Origin: Deltaproteobacteria bacterium
GTDB lineage: Bacteria > Myxococcota_A > UBA9042 > DTJE01
DNA length: 64,000 bases
Assembly: GCA_029547805.1 (NCBI GenBank)
Contig: JAKPOP010000010.1
Span: 583,675-647,674 of the forward strand
Direction: 5' to 3'
Below are positions 1 through 8,621 of the stretch, piece after piece. The translations under genes and the position numbers were made by a program. The notes beneath the pieces are model-generated. The model worked only from the letters and a program-made list of their open reading frames with translations. It was not told the DNA's origin and did not search any database. The first letter of the stretch is position 1. Every line of letters begins with the position of its first letter.

Positions 1-1
1 C

Positions 2-1660
2 CTGGACCCGGATCAGCCGCCCCGGTTCTCCGAAGAGGTCCAGAGGGAGTTGCGCAAGAACGCCATCTTCCCGTTCCTGCGTCCGTTGGGCGGCGAGGAG
101 TCGCTCCCCGAGATCCCGTATGGACTGATGCTGGTGGACTCCCTGGCGCTGCCGGGTGTCGGGGGCGCAGCGACCCCGGACATGCTGGTCCGGGGCGGAA
201 TCTGGCAGTGCCGGATCCAGGAGACATTGCGCGACCTGGTGCGAACCGACGACCGGCTGGTGGAAGAACCTGCCCAGGTGATTCACGAGGACCTGCCGCA
301 TGCCCTGAAGATCCAGAGGGAGTTCTTCACGGTGGGGGTCTCCCTGTTCCTGGTTCCCTCGCCGGGCGCCAACACCGAGGGGCTTCCCCTGGAGGAGCGG
401 CCCGCATGGCACGGATTCGCGCGAGCCTTCGAGGGGGTCCTGTCCTCGCGGTACACGAACTTCCGGGACGAGTTGCGGGTGATCCTGGTCCCGAACGCCC
501 CTGGCGACGAACACACCGAGTCCACCTGTCCCAATGGCTACCGCGTCTTGATCCATGGTCTCTTTTCGGACGAGAGGGCCTCCCGTGGCCTCGGACAGGT
601 GCTGTACGCGGACGTGCTGGGCGACCTCCTCCGGCAGACGCTCCGGCGGCTGGAGCGTTGCGACTGCGACGATGGGTGTTCCGCGTGTTGTGGTGGGCTT
701 GGAACCATTCCCGTCCACCTCCTCCCCCACCAGGGGTTCGAGCCCCAGGATGCCGTCAGCCGGAAGGGAGCCTACCTGCTGACCTGCGCGGCGCTGGGCA
801 AGAAGCCGGACTGGAGGCGCTTCTACGAGGGGCAGCGACGACGCCGGCAACTGGGGGGAGACGAGGAGGGCCCCTCGGCCACCGATGCCGACATGCAGCG
901 GCTGCTGGACGAGGTCCTGGGCCTGCCCGACGAGAAGGGTGTCATGCGGGGAGGACTGTGGCAGGAACTGTTCGGAGCCCCCCCGCACCCTTCCGCGGAG
1001 GCCGGAACCCCATCGACCGAGGCTCCCGGTTCCACCGCATGGATGGTGCTCCGAACGTCCTTCCTCGCTCCCGCTCAATGGAGCTCCACCCTGCCGGACA
1101 ACGCAGTTGGGGTGTACCTTCCCGGGTCCAATCAGGTCGAGGTCCGTCCCGGCGAATCCGAGGACACCGTGCGAGAGACGCTGGTTCACGAGTACTGCCA
1201 CAACTGGCAATTCCAGTCTCGGGAATTCGATCTGGCGCGCCTCCGGGAGTCCCGAGAGGCCTCCCAGTTCTTCCAGGGCAAGCTGGTGATCGAGGGCCAT
1301 GCCACCTGGGCGGACCACCAGTTCCGGTTCTCCAGGGGCCTGGGTGCCTCCTATACCCGAGGCAACGATAGACGGCCCTGGAACGAGTACAAGGTCGGCT
1401 ATCTCCTCTTCGAGGGTCTCGAGAAGGCCGTGGGCCAGCAGGGACTGTTTGCGTGGATCCGCCCGCTTCCGCCCGACGGATCTCCCCCGGTGATTCGTTC
1501 CCGAAATCCCCGGCTGAAGCCAGGTTTCACCCTGACCGACCTCCTGAAGGCCCTGGACCTCTATCAGGTGGCCCGAAGCGGGCGCTACACCAGCTTTGAC
1601 GTTCCCGAGGACTCGGGAGCATCGGGTCCGGATCCCGCTTCCGACGGAGGTCCGGGGTGA
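2..1660 (+). CDS. Zinc-cluster plus HExxH metallopeptidase-like protein (5' truncated by window)
   Basis: The reading frame is open from base 2, so the gene starts upstream; 552 residues are visible. Around visible residues 220-232 there is a compact CDCDDGCSAC motif like the four-cysteine cluster of DUF1998/MZB domains found at the C-terminus of some DEAD-box helicases. Residues 396-400 read HEYCH, followed about 30 residues later by IEGHATW, the spacing of a gluzincin-type zinc peptidase (HExxH plus a downstream Glu). The tail (last 25 residues or so) is low-complexity. It converges on the carbamate kinase gene with only 12 bp between stops. The combination suggests a multidomain DNA-repair or defence-type protein, but no helicase motifs lie inside the window. 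Zinc binding is a motif-based inference and the peptidase could be inactive. Confidence 0.75.
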   Translation: MDPDQPPRFSEEVQRELRKNAIFPFLRPLGGEESLPEIPYGLMLVDSLALPGVGGAATPDMLVRGGIWQCRIQETLRDLVRTDDRLVEEPAQVIHEDLPHALKIQREFFTVGVSLFLVPSPGANTEGLPLEERPAWHGFARAFEGVLSSRYTNFRDELRVILVPNAPGDEHTESTCPNGYRVLIHGLFSDERASRGLGQVLYADVLGDLLRQTLRRLERCDCDDGCSACCGGLGTIPVHLLPHQGFEPQDAVSRKGAYLLTCAALGKKPDWRRFYEGQRRRRQLGGDEEGPSATDADMQRLLDEVLGLPDEKGVMRGGLWQELFGAPPHPSAEAGTPSTEAPGSTAWMVLRTSFLAPAQWSSTLPDNAVGVYLPGSNQVEVRPGESEDTVRETLVHEYCHNWQFQSREFDLARLRESREASQFFQGKLVIEGHATWADHQFRFSRGLGASYTRGNDRRPWNEYKVGYLLFEGLEKAVGQQGLFAWIRPLPPDGSPPVIRSRNPRLKPGFTLTDLLKALDLYQVARSGRYTSFDVPEDSGASGPDPASDGGPG

Positions 1661-1672
1661 CCCGCCGGCGAA

Positions 1673-2656
1673 TCAGCAGGCGCCAATGACGTGGGTGCCG
1701 CCGCGGCCCTGGAGGGCGGCCTCCAGGGTCTCGGGATTCGTGATGATGGCCCGCTTGCCGCCCCGCTCCAGGAACTCGCAGACCGCCAGCACCTTCGGCC
1801 CCATGCTGCCCGCCGGGAACTCCCCCTGGCGGTAGAGGTCCATCAGGTTCTCGGAGGTGATCGCCGAGAGGGCCTCCTGGTCCGGCTTGCCGTAGTGCAC
1901 GAAGACCTGGGGCACCTCGGTCAGGATGATGAAGATGTCGGCGCCAATCTGGTTCGCCAGCAGGGACGACGAGAGGTCCTTGTCGATCACCGCCTCGATG
2001 CCCTCGTAGGAGTCGTCGGGCTTCTTGATGATCGGGATGCCGCCGCCGCCACAGGCAATCACGATGTGCCCCTCGGCGCAGGCCTCCCGGATCATGTGCC
2101 GCTGGACCACCTTCAGGGGCCGGGGGGAGGGCACGACCCGCCGCCAGCCCCTCCCGGAGTCCTCGACGATGGTCCAGCCCAGTTGATCCCGGCGCCGCTC
2201 GGCCTCCTCCTGCGACAGGAAGGGCCCCACGGGCTTCGAAGGGGCCTTGAAGGCCGGGTCCTCGGGGTCCACCAGAACCTGGGTCACCACCGTCACGACG
2301 TAGCGCTTCAGTTGTCGCCGCCGCAGTTCGTTGAGCATCGCCTGCTGGAGGAAATAGCCCAGGCTCCCCTCGGTCTGGGCCACCAGCACGTCCAGGGGCA
2401 TCAGGGGCACCGACCCGTCGGAGGTCTCGTTGAGCAGCAGGAGGTGCCCCACCTGGGGGCCGTTGCCGTGGGTGATCACGATGTTGTAGTCGCGATCCAC
2501 CAGGGTCTGCAGTTGCTGGCAGATCCGGGCGGCGTTGCGCTCCTGCTCGTGGATCGTGCCCTTCTCGCCCCGGAGCATGAAGGCGTGCCCCCCCAGGGCC
2601 AGCAGCACGATGGGCTTCTCCTTCCGGGCCTTCTGGGACGTGGTCGCAACGGGCAT
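1673..2656 (-). CDS. arcC: Carbamate kinase
   Basis: A 327-residue amino-acid-kinase family protein. The N-terminal LLALGGHAF stretch and the THGNGPQVGHLLL motif are the signature of carbamate kinase, which interconverts carbamoyl phosphate plus ADP with carbamate, ammonia and ATP in the cytoplasm. IACGGGGIPI, DKDLSSSLLA and LTEVPQVF match the family C-terminal nucleotide-binding parts, and the length is close to the usual 310-320. The ATG at 2656 has an AGGAG sequence about 8 nt upstream and a minus-strand promoter at 2715-2744. No ornithine carbamoyltransferase or arginine deiminase lies beside it, so here it may serve ATP recovery from another carbamoyl phosphate source or carbamoyl phosphate supply. 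The family assignment is firm. Confidence 0.93.
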   Translation of the reverse strand: MPVATTSQKARKEKPIVLLALGGHAFMLRGEKGTIHEQERNAARICQQLQTLVDRDYNIVITHGNGPQVGHLLLLNETSDGSVPLMPLDVLVAQTEGSLGYFLQQAMLNELRRRQLKRYVVTVVTQVLVDPEDPAFKAPSKPVGPFLSQEEAERRRDQLGWTIVEDSGRGWRRVVPSPRPLKVVQRHMIREACAEGHIVIACGGGGIPIIKKPDDSYEGIEAVIDKDLSSSLLANQIGADIFIILTEVPQVFVHYGKPDQEALSAITSENLMDLYRQGEFPAGSMGPKVLAVCEFLERGGKRAIITNPETLEAALQGRGGTHVIGAC

Positions 2657-2714
2657 GGTGAGGCTCCTGTCCAGGTGTCCTGACGCCCCCTTGCCGAACC
2701 GGGGCGAGGGGCCG

Positions 2715-2744
2715 AATATACGGCGGAATCACGGCGGGCGACAA
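2715..2744 (-). promoter_or_regulatory. Putative sigma70-type promoter of arcC
   Basis: Reading the minus strand, TTGTCG (2744-2739) is followed after 18 nt by TATATT (2720-2715), an unusually A/T-rich hexamer in this G+C-rich sequence. It would give a leader of about 50 nt before the arcC start at 2656. It lies in the divergent gap between arcC and the methyltransferase gene; the plus-strand signal there is weaker. Confidence 0.5.
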
Positions 2745-2759
2745 GGCCCGGAGACGGCG

Positions 2760-3716
2760 ATGCAGACCTTCGACGCAGAGACCATCCGCCGCCACGCCGA
2801 GATGCTGGCGAACCGCGTCCGGAAGCGGATGGCGGTGTTGCGGAAGGGATTCCAGCAGGAGGGGATCGAGGCCTTCCGGATCTACGACTGGGACATCCCG
2901 GAGGTCCGGGCAGTGGTGGACTGGTACGCCGGGCACCTGGTGATCGGGGAGTACGTCCGGGAGCAGCACGGCCCGGACTACCTGCCGGCCCTGGCCGATG
3001 CCGTCGGGGAGGCCCTGGGCGTCCCGCCGGACCGGCGGCACCTCCGCCGACGCCGCACCGGCCGTCCCGAGGGAGAGCCGCGCTACGTCCCGCTGGGAGA
3101 GGGCGGTCCGCGACTGCGGGTCCGGGAACGGGACCTGGTGTTCCTGGTCAATCTGGAGGATCGGCTCGACACGGGCCTGTTCCCGGACCACCGGGAGACC
3201 CGGCGGCTGATCCGGGACCTGGCCAGGGACCGGACCTTCCTGAACCTCTACGCCTATACTGGGACCTTCACCTGCGCGGCGATGGCCGGCGGCGCCCGGG
3301 CCTCCTGGACCGTGGACCGATCGGCCCGGTACCTGGACTGGACCCGGGACAACCTGCGGGAGAACGGCCTGCTGAGCCCCTCGTGCCACCTGGATCGGGA
3401 CGATGCGGAGGCGTTCCTGGCCCGGGCGTCCTCCCGGGGCCTCCGTTTCGACCTCCTCTTCGTGGACCCGCCCTCCTTCTCCGAGAGCCCCGGGGGACGC
3501 TTCGAGGTCCAGCGGGACCACCCGGACCTGCTCCGGCGGGTGCTGCAGGTCGCGATGCCGGGGGCCCTGGTGTTCTTCAGCACGAACCACCAGCGCTTCG
3601 AACCCCGACTCCGGGACCTGCCGGCCCGGTCCATCCGGGAGATCACCGACCAGACCGTCCCCCGGGACTACCGGAATCGGCAGGTGCACCGGTGCTGGCG
3701 GATCGAGGCGATGTGA
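2760..3716 (+). CDS. SAM-dependent rRNA methyltransferase, RlmK/RlmI-like
   Basis: 318 residues. The segment with FPDHRETRR, then FLNLYAYTGTFTCAA (SAM-binding motif I), and LLFVDPPSFS (motif IV, D-P-P-S) is characteristic of the Rossmann-fold 23S rRNA methyltransferases RlmK (C-terminal half of RlmL) and RlmI. The protein lacks the THUMP/RlmL N-terminal half, so it corresponds to a stand-alone RlmK-like enzyme that would make a guanine N7 modification in the large ribosomal subunit; RlmI-like cytosine methylation is the main alternative. The ATG at 2760 is chosen because the upstream in-frame extension runs into the arcC promoter region. It is transcribed divergently from arcC. Confidence 0.85.
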   Translation: MQTFDAETIRRHAEMLANRVRKRMAVLRKGFQQEGIEAFRIYDWDIPEVRAVVDWYAGHLVIGEYVREQHGPDYLPALADAVGEALGVPPDRRHLRRRRTGRPEGEPRYVPLGEGGPRLRVRERDLVFLVNLEDRLDTGLFPDHRETRRLIRDLARDRTFLNLYAYTGTFTCAAMAGGARASWTVDRSARYLDWTRDNLRENGLLSPSCHLDRDDAEAFLARASSRGLRFDLLFVDPPSFSESPGGRFEVQRDHPDLLRRVLQVAMPGALVFFSTNHQRFEPRLRDLPARSIREITDQTVPRDYRNRQVHRCWRIEAM

Positions 3717-4020
3717 CAGACCGCCTCACCTGCGCCTTCTGGACACACCTGATCCGGACGGTGACCCCGGCCTGAGACCCGCCCTGGAGGCCGTGGTCCG
3801 GTGTGTCCGATACCCCGAACCCGCCCTGGAGGCCGGGGAACAAACAGGATGTATGTGGTCCGAATATCCCCCAGGAAATCCGGCCAATCCGCCACAAAAA
3901 CGGGGCGTTCCGCGATGTTGACAGCCCCCGACAACGGCGTTTTCATCGGATCGTAGGGGCGGAGAGGCACGGGGTATCAACAGGAGACTCACCGCCCCCG
4001 GCTCGAACAGAGGGGTTGCC
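3717..4020 (+). other. 304-bp intergenic region upstream of the hdr-mvh operon
   Basis: No plausible gene is seen. The region holds a 17-bp exact direct repeat (ACCCGCCCTGGAGGCCG at 3777-3793 and 3819-3835, 42 bp apart), an A-rich patch near 3895-3900, and the candidate promoter at 3918-3946. The repeat is on the promoter-proximal side of a regulated-looking operon and could be a pair of regulator sites, but nothing shows this directly. Confidence 0.5.
3918..3946 (+). promoter_or_regulatory. Putative promoter of the hdr-mvh operon
   Basis: TTGACA (3918-3923) is followed after exactly 17 nt by TTTCAT (3941-3946). The -35 box is perfect and the -10 box is a moderate match. A start near 3953 would give a leader of about 68 nt before the HdrD-like gene at 4021. 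Confidence 0.5.
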
Positions 4021-5172
4021 ATGAGCCACGTGGTCACGCCGATGGTGGAGGTCCCGCAACTGATCGGGGAATCCGGCGCTCCGTCGCTCGATCTCTGCTA
4101 CCAGTGCGGGACGTGCAGCGGCACCTGTCCCTGGAACCGGGTCTCCCGCTTCCGGGTCCGGGACATCCTGACCCGGGCCCAGCTGGGTCTGGAGGGATAC
4201 GAGGGAGAGGACCTCTGGATGTGCGCCACCTGCAACGCCTGTGTGGACCGGTGCCCCCAGGGGGTGGAGATCGTCGAGGTGGTCCGCACGATCCGGATGC
4301 TGATCACCGAGAGCGGCGCCGCACCGAAGACCCTCCGGGCCGTGCTGGGGAGCGTCCAGTCCAACGGCAACCCCTGGTCCGGGGAGCCCTCGGCCCGGAT
4401 GGCCTGGGCCGGGGAACGCCAGGTTCCGCGGTATGACGGCACTCAGGCCCATGCCTGGATGCCCTGCTGCGCCCAGGCCTACGACCCGAGGAATGCCCGG
4501 GTGGCCCGGGACACCCTCCGGGTGCTCCAGGCCGCCGGGGTCTCCTTCGGAGTCGTCGGGGGCGGGGAGCAGTGCTGCGGCGACGCGGTGCGGAAGGTCG
4601 GCGCCGAGTCGGCCTTCCAGAACCTGGCGGCCCACAACGCGGGGCTCTTCGAGGACCTGGGCGTCCGGGACGTGCTGGTCTCCTCGCCCCACTGCCTCAA
4701 CACCTTCCGGAAGGAGTACCCCGCCCTCGGCGGCCGCTTCCAGGCCACGCACCTGGTCGAGGTGCTCCGGGAGCGGATCGGGTCCGGGGCGCTGGCCCTG
4801 ACCCGGGAGGTCCCCCTGAGGGCGGTCTACCACGACCCCTGCTACCTGGGGCGCCACAACGGCATCTACGACGCCCCCCGGGAGGTGCTGGATGCGGTCC
4901 CGGGCCTGGAGCGGCTGGAGTTCCACCGCTGCCGGGAGGAGGCGATGTGCTGTGGCGGCGGGGGAGGCCGCCTCTGGATGGAGACCCCGGTCGAGGAGCG
5001 CTTCGCGGTGCTGAAACTGCGGGAGGCGCAGGCGCTGGGGGCCTCGGCGGTGGTGACCGCCTGCCCCTACTGCATCAGCATGTTCGAGGACGCCCGGACC
5101 GCGCTGGGCCTGGAGGCGATCCAGGTGCTGGACGTGGCCGAGGTGGTGGCCCGGGCCCTTCCGGAGGAATGA
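4021..5172 (+). CDS. hdrD: Heterodisulfide reductase HdrC-HdrB fusion (HdrD-like subunit)
   Basis: 383 residues. Two [4Fe-4S] ferredoxin motifs come first (Cys 26, 29, 32, 36 and 68, 71, 74, 78), the HdrC part. Two CCG domains follow, the HdrB part that holds non-cubane [4Fe-4S] clusters. The second CCG set is complete (HDPC 274, CC 310-311, CPYC 348-351). The first has CC at 149-150 and 185-186, but its closing CxxC is reduced to SPHC, with Ser222 replacing a cysteine. In the Hdr complex this subunit would reduce a disulfide or comparable acceptor. HdrA begins 2 nt after its stop, and MvhD/G/A follow, so it replaces separate HdrB and HdrC proteins in a bacterial Hdr-Mvh complex. The physiological acceptor is unknown. 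Confidence 0.88.
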   Translation: MSHVVTPMVEVPQLIGESGAPSLDLCYQCGTCSGTCPWNRVSRFRVRDILTRAQLGLEGYEGEDLWMCATCNACVDRCPQGVEIVEVVRTIRMLITESGAAPKTLRAVLGSVQSNGNPWSGEPSARMAWAGERQVPRYDGTQAHAWMPCCAQAYDPRNARVARDTLRVLQAAGVSFGVVGGGEQCCGDAVRKVGAESAFQNLAAHNAGLFEDLGVRDVLVSSPHCLNTFRKEYPALGGRFQATHLVEVLRERIGSGALALTREVPLRAVYHDPCYLGRHNGIYDAPREVLDAVPGLERLEFHRCREEAMCCGGGGGRLWMETPVEERFAVLKLREAQALGASAVVTACPYCISMFEDARTALGLEAIQVLDVAEVVARALPEE

Positions 5173-5174
5173 CC

Positions 5175-7130
5175 ATGGCGCGCATCGGCGTGTTCGTCTG
5201 TCACTGCGGAACCAACATCGCGGGGGTTGTGGACGTGGCCCGGGTCGCCGAGGCGGCCCGGGGCTGGCCCGACGTGGTCTTCGCCACCGACTACAAGTTC
5301 ATGTGCTCGGACCCGGGGCAGGCCCTCGTGAAGGACACGATCGTCCGGGAGAACCTGGACCGGGTGGTGGTGGCGGCCTGCTCCCCCCGGATGCACGAGC
5401 CGACCTTCCGGAAGGCCTGCGCGATGGCCGGCCTGAACCCCTTCCTGTTCGAGATGGCCAACATCCGGGAGCACTGCTCCTGGGTCCACGAGGACCGGGA
5501 GGAGGCGACCCGGAAGGCCATCGACCTGACCCGGGCCGCCGTGGCGAAGGCCCGCCTGCTGGAGCCGCTCCAGTCCCGGACCGTGCCGGTGACCCAGAAG
5601 GTGCTGGTGGTCGGCGGCGGGGTGGCCGGGATCCAGGCGGCCCTGGACATGGCCAACGCAGGCCTGAAGGTGGTGATGGTCGAGCGGCGCCAGTCCATCG
5701 GGGGCCGGATGGCCCAGTTGGACAAGACCTTTCCGACCCTGGACTGCAGCGCCTGCATCCTGACCCCGAAGATGGTCCAGGTGGCCCAGCACCCGAACAT
5801 CACATTGCACACCTACAGCGAGGTGGAGCAGGTCCGGGGCTTCGTCGGGAACTTCAGCGTGACGATCCGCCGCAAGGCCCGCTTCGTCCGGGAGGACGTC
5901 TGCACCGCCTGCGGGGTCTGCATCGAGAAGTGCCCGAAGAAGGTGGACAGCGAGTTCGAGGAGGGGCTGGGGAAGCGGAAGGCCATCTACCGGGACTTCC
6001 CCCAGGCGGTCCCGGGAAGGCCCGTGATCGACCGGGAGCACTGCACCTACTTCCAGAACGGCAAGTGCCGGATCTGCGAGAAGTTCTGCGAGCCCGGGGC
6101 CATCTTCTGGGACGACCAGGATGCCCTGATCGAGGAGCAGGTCGGGGCCATCGTGGTGGCAACGGGCTACGACCTGCTGGAGCCCGACCGACTGCGGCCC
6201 TGGGGCTATGGCCGGTATCCCGACGTGATGACCGGCATCGAGTTCGAGCGGATCAACAACGCCACCGGCCCCACCGGAGGCCGGATCGTCTGCAAGGACG
6301 GCCGGGAGCCCCAGGCGGTGGCGATCCTGCACTGCATCGGCAGCCGGGACCGGAACCACCGGCACTACTGCAGCCGGGTCTGCTGCATGTACGCCCTGAA
6401 GTTCGCGCACCTGATCCGGGAGAAGACCACGGCGACGGTGTACAACTTCTACATCGACATGCGAGCCTTCGGGAAGGGATACGAGGAGTTCTACGACCGG
6501 CTGCTCCACGAGGGCGTCAAGTTCATCCGGGGCAAGGCGGCCTGCGTCACCGACGAGGCGATGACCCCCGAGGAGCAGGGAAGACTGGTGGTGGTGGCCG
6601 AGGCGACGACGCTGGGAGAGGTGATCCGGGTGCCGGTGGACATGGTGATCCTGGCCTCGGCCATCACGCCCCAGCGGGATGCGCCGGAGGTGGCCCGCCG
6701 GTTCGGCATGGGGCTCAGCCCGGACCAGTTCTTCCTGGAGAAGCACCCGAAACTGGAGCCCTTTGGAACCGCCACCGACGGGGTCTTCCTGGCGGGGGCC
6801 TGCCAGAGCCCCAAGGACATCCCCGACACCGTCGCCCATGCGGCGGCGGCTGCCTCCACGGCCATGTCGCTGGTCTTCCGGGGCATCGTGGAGGTGGAGG
6901 CCCAGACCGCCGAGGTGGACGCCGAGGCGTGCAGCGGGTGCAAGGTCTGCCAGGACGCCTGCCCCTACGGGGCCATCTCGTTCCTGGCCGACCGGAAGGT
7001 GGCCGAGGTGAACGGGGGCCTCTGCAAGGGCTGTGGCACCTGCGTGGCGACCTGCCCCTCGGGGGCCATCCGGGGCAAGGGCTTCACCGATGCCCAGGTG
7101 CTGAGCCAGATCGACGCGCTCTTCGCGTGA
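5175..7130 (+). CDS. hdrA: Heterodisulfide reductase subunit A, electron-bifurcating flavoprotein
   Basis: 651 residues, the usual HdrA size. It has the N-terminal VCHCGTNI segment, an FAD-binding GGGVAGIQAA loop near residue 145, the HdrA signature TLDCSACILTPKM, and an inserted ferredoxin region with CTACGVCIEKCP and an unusual second set (CTYF...CRICEKFC). Two C-terminal [4Fe-4S] motifs follow, CSGCKVCQDACP and CKGCGTCVATCP. HdrA carries the FAD that bifurcates electron pairs from MvhD to ferredoxin and to HdrB. The ATG at 5175 has GGAGG about 7 nt upstream; an ATG at 5169 overlapping the previous stop is also possible. It sits between the HdrD-like gene and mvhD in one operon. Confidence 0.93.
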   Translation: MARIGVFVCHCGTNIAGVVDVARVAEAARGWPDVVFATDYKFMCSDPGQALVKDTIVRENLDRVVVAACSPRMHEPTFRKACAMAGLNPFLFEMANIREHCSWVHEDREEATRKAIDLTRAAVAKARLLEPLQSRTVPVTQKVLVVGGGVAGIQAALDMANAGLKVVMVERRQSIGGRMAQLDKTFPTLDCSACILTPKMVQVAQHPNITLHTYSEVEQVRGFVGNFSVTIRRKARFVREDVCTACGVCIEKCPKKVDSEFEEGLGKRKAIYRDFPQAVPGRPVIDREHCTYFQNGKCRICEKFCEPGAIFWDDQDALIEEQVGAIVVATGYDLLEPDRLRPWGYGRYPDVMTGIEFERINNATGPTGGRIVCKDGREPQAVAILHCIGSRDRNHRHYCSRVCCMYALKFAHLIREKTTATVYNFYIDMRAFGKGYEEFYDRLLHEGVKFIRGKAACVTDEAMTPEEQGRLVVVAEATTLGEVIRVPVDMVILASAITPQRDAPEVARRFGMGLSPDQFFLEKHPKLEPFGTATDGVFLAGACQSPKDIPDTVAHAAAAASTAMSLVFRGIVEVEAQTAEVDAEACSGCKVCQDACPYGAISFLADRKVAEVNGGLCKGCGTCVATCPSGAIRGKGFTDAQVLSQIDALFA

Positions 7131-7143
7131 AGGAGGTGGGCGG

Positions 7144-7602
7144 ATGGGAGATCGCTTCGAGCCCAGGATCGCGGTGCTCTGCTGCAACTGGTGCACGTAT
7201 GCCGGGGCGGACCTGGCCGGCACCTCCCGGATGAAGTACGCGCCGAACGTCCGGCTGGTCCGGGTGATGTGCTCTGGACGGGTGGACCCGGCCTTCGTGC
7301 TCCGGGCCTTTCAGGATGGCGCCGACGGGGTGCTGATCGCCGGCTGCCATCCCGGGGACTGCCACTACATCAACGGCAACCACAAGACGATGCGTCGCTT
7401 CCCGGTGCTCCAGCGGATGCTGCGCCAGTGGGGCATCGAGGAGGGACGCATCCGCCTCGAGTGGATCTCGGCCTCCGAGGGCGACGTCTTCGTCCGGGTG
7501 GTCAACGAGATGACCGAGGCGGTCCGGGCCCTGGGCCCGCTGGACTGGCGGACCCGGGCGGCGATGGTGGTCCCCGAAACGACCCATTCACCGGCGGAGT
7601 GA
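7144..7602 (+). CDS. mvhD: F420-non-reducing hydrogenase iron-sulfur subunit MvhD
   Basis: 152 residues. The motifs CCNWCTYAGAD, MCSGRVDP and CHPGDCHY are those of MvhD, the [2Fe-2S] adaptor that carries electrons from the MvhAG [NiFe] hydrogenase to HdrA. The family is normally about 140-150 residues, so this is full length. AAGGAGG lies just upstream of the ATG, and the gap from the hdrA stop is 13 nt. Its place between hdrA and the hydrogenase subunits is the order expected for an MvhADG-HdrABC complex. Confidence 0.93.
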   Translation: MGDRFEPRIAVLCCNWCTYAGADLAGTSRMKYAPNVRLVRVMCSGRVDPAFVLRAFQDGADGVLIAGCHPGDCHYINGNHKTMRRFPVLQRMLRQWGIEEGRIRLEWISASEGDVFVRVVNEMTEAVRALGPLDWRTRAAMVVPETTHSPAE

Positions 7603-7606
7603 GGCC

Positions 7607-8590
7607 ATGGCGGAAGGAAAACTCCAGTTGGCGATGTACTGGGCGGCCTCCTGCGGGGGCTGCGACGTGGCGGTGCTGGACGTCAACGAGAAGATCCTCG
7701 ACATCGCGGCGGCGGCGGACATCCGCCTGTGGCCCATCGCGATGGACTTCAAGTACCACGACGTCGAGGGCTGGCAGGACGGGGAGATCGACGTCTGCCT
7801 CTTCAACGGGGCGGTGCGCAACAGCGAGCAGGCCTACCTGGCCCGGCTCCTGCGGCGCAAGTCCAGGGTGATGGTGGCCTTCGGGGCCTGCGCCTCCTTC
7901 GGGGGCATCCCGGGCCTGGCCAACCTCCACGACCGGGAGTCGATCTTCCAGGCCGTCTATGGCTACACCGCGTCCACCCACAACCCCGAGGGCACAAGGC
8001 CCCAGACCCGCCTGGAGGTCCCCGAGGGGACCCTGACCCTGCCGGACTTCTTCGACGACGTCTTCGCGCTGCATCAGGTGGTGCCGGTGGAGTACTTCGT
8101 GCCCGGATGCCCGCCGACCCCGAAGACGATCATGACCGCCATCGAGGCCATCGTGACCGGCAACCTGCCCCCCCCGGGGTCCGTCGTGGGGGCCTCGACC
8201 CAGTCGGTCTGCGAGGAGTGCCAGCGGGAGAAGTCCGAGAAGCCCGTGGTCGCTGAATACCACCGGCCCCAGGAGGTCCGGGTGGACCCGAAGCGCTGCC
8301 TGCTGGAGCAGGGGCTCACCTGCATGGGGTCCGCGACCCGGGGCGGCTGCGGGGCCCTGTGCCCGGCGGTGAACATGCCCTGCCGGGGCTGCTACGGCCC
8401 GATGCCCCGGAGCCTGGACATGGGGGCCGACGCCCTGGCGGCGATGACGACGATCCTGGAGGCGGCGGACGAGGAGACGGCCCGGAACAAGACCGGGCGT
8501 CTGGCGGATCCGCTGGGGACCTTCTACCGGTTCACCTTGCCGGTGTCGATGCTGCGCCGGGCTCCGAAGGGGCCGGCGGTGCACTCGTAG
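7607..8590 (+). CDS. mvhG: [NiFe] hydrogenase small subunit (MvhG type)
   Basis: 327 residues. Cys ligands for the proximal cluster are seen in SCGGCD near the N-terminus, GACASFGG and PGCPPTPKT. The medial and distal clusters can be supplied by CEEC and the Cys-dense C-terminal stretch around CLLEQGLTC, GGCGALC and CRGC. There is no twin-arginine signal, so it is cytoplasmic, as expected for group 3 hydrogenases that work with HdrA. It passes electrons from the NiFe site to MvhD. It starts 4 nt after mvhD and is followed by the large subunit after 31 nt. Confidence 0.92.
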   Translation: MAEGKLQLAMYWAASCGGCDVAVLDVNEKILDIAAAADIRLWPIAMDFKYHDVEGWQDGEIDVCLFNGAVRNSEQAYLARLLRRKSRVMVAFGACASFGGIPGLANLHDRESIFQAVYGYTASTHNPEGTRPQTRLEVPEGTLTLPDFFDDVFALHQVVPVEYFVPGCPPTPKTIMTAIEAIVTGNLPPPGSVVGASTQSVCEECQREKSEKPVVAEYHRPQEVRVDPKRCLLEQGLTCMGSATRGGCGALCPAVNMPCRGCYGPMPRSLDMGADALAAMTTILEAADEETARNKTGRLADPLGTFYRFTLPVSMLRRAPKGPAVHS

Positions 8591-8621
8591 AAACGGGCCG
8601 ATCGGGCCCGGGGAGGACGCG

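Noticed and set aside
1527-3689. Long minus-strand open frame of 720 codons across arcC and the methyltransferase
   Set aside because: It is a shadow frame produced by high third-position G+C. It has no Shine-Dalgarno site or domain, and its composition is Arg/Gly/Pro-heavy; the kinase and methyltransferase frames have full family motifs.
3717-4020. Riboswitch or structured leader of the hdr operon
   Set aside because: Only a 17-bp direct repeat and ordinary promoter-like elements are visible; no conserved riboswitch core was recognised and the predicted leader is only about 68 nt.
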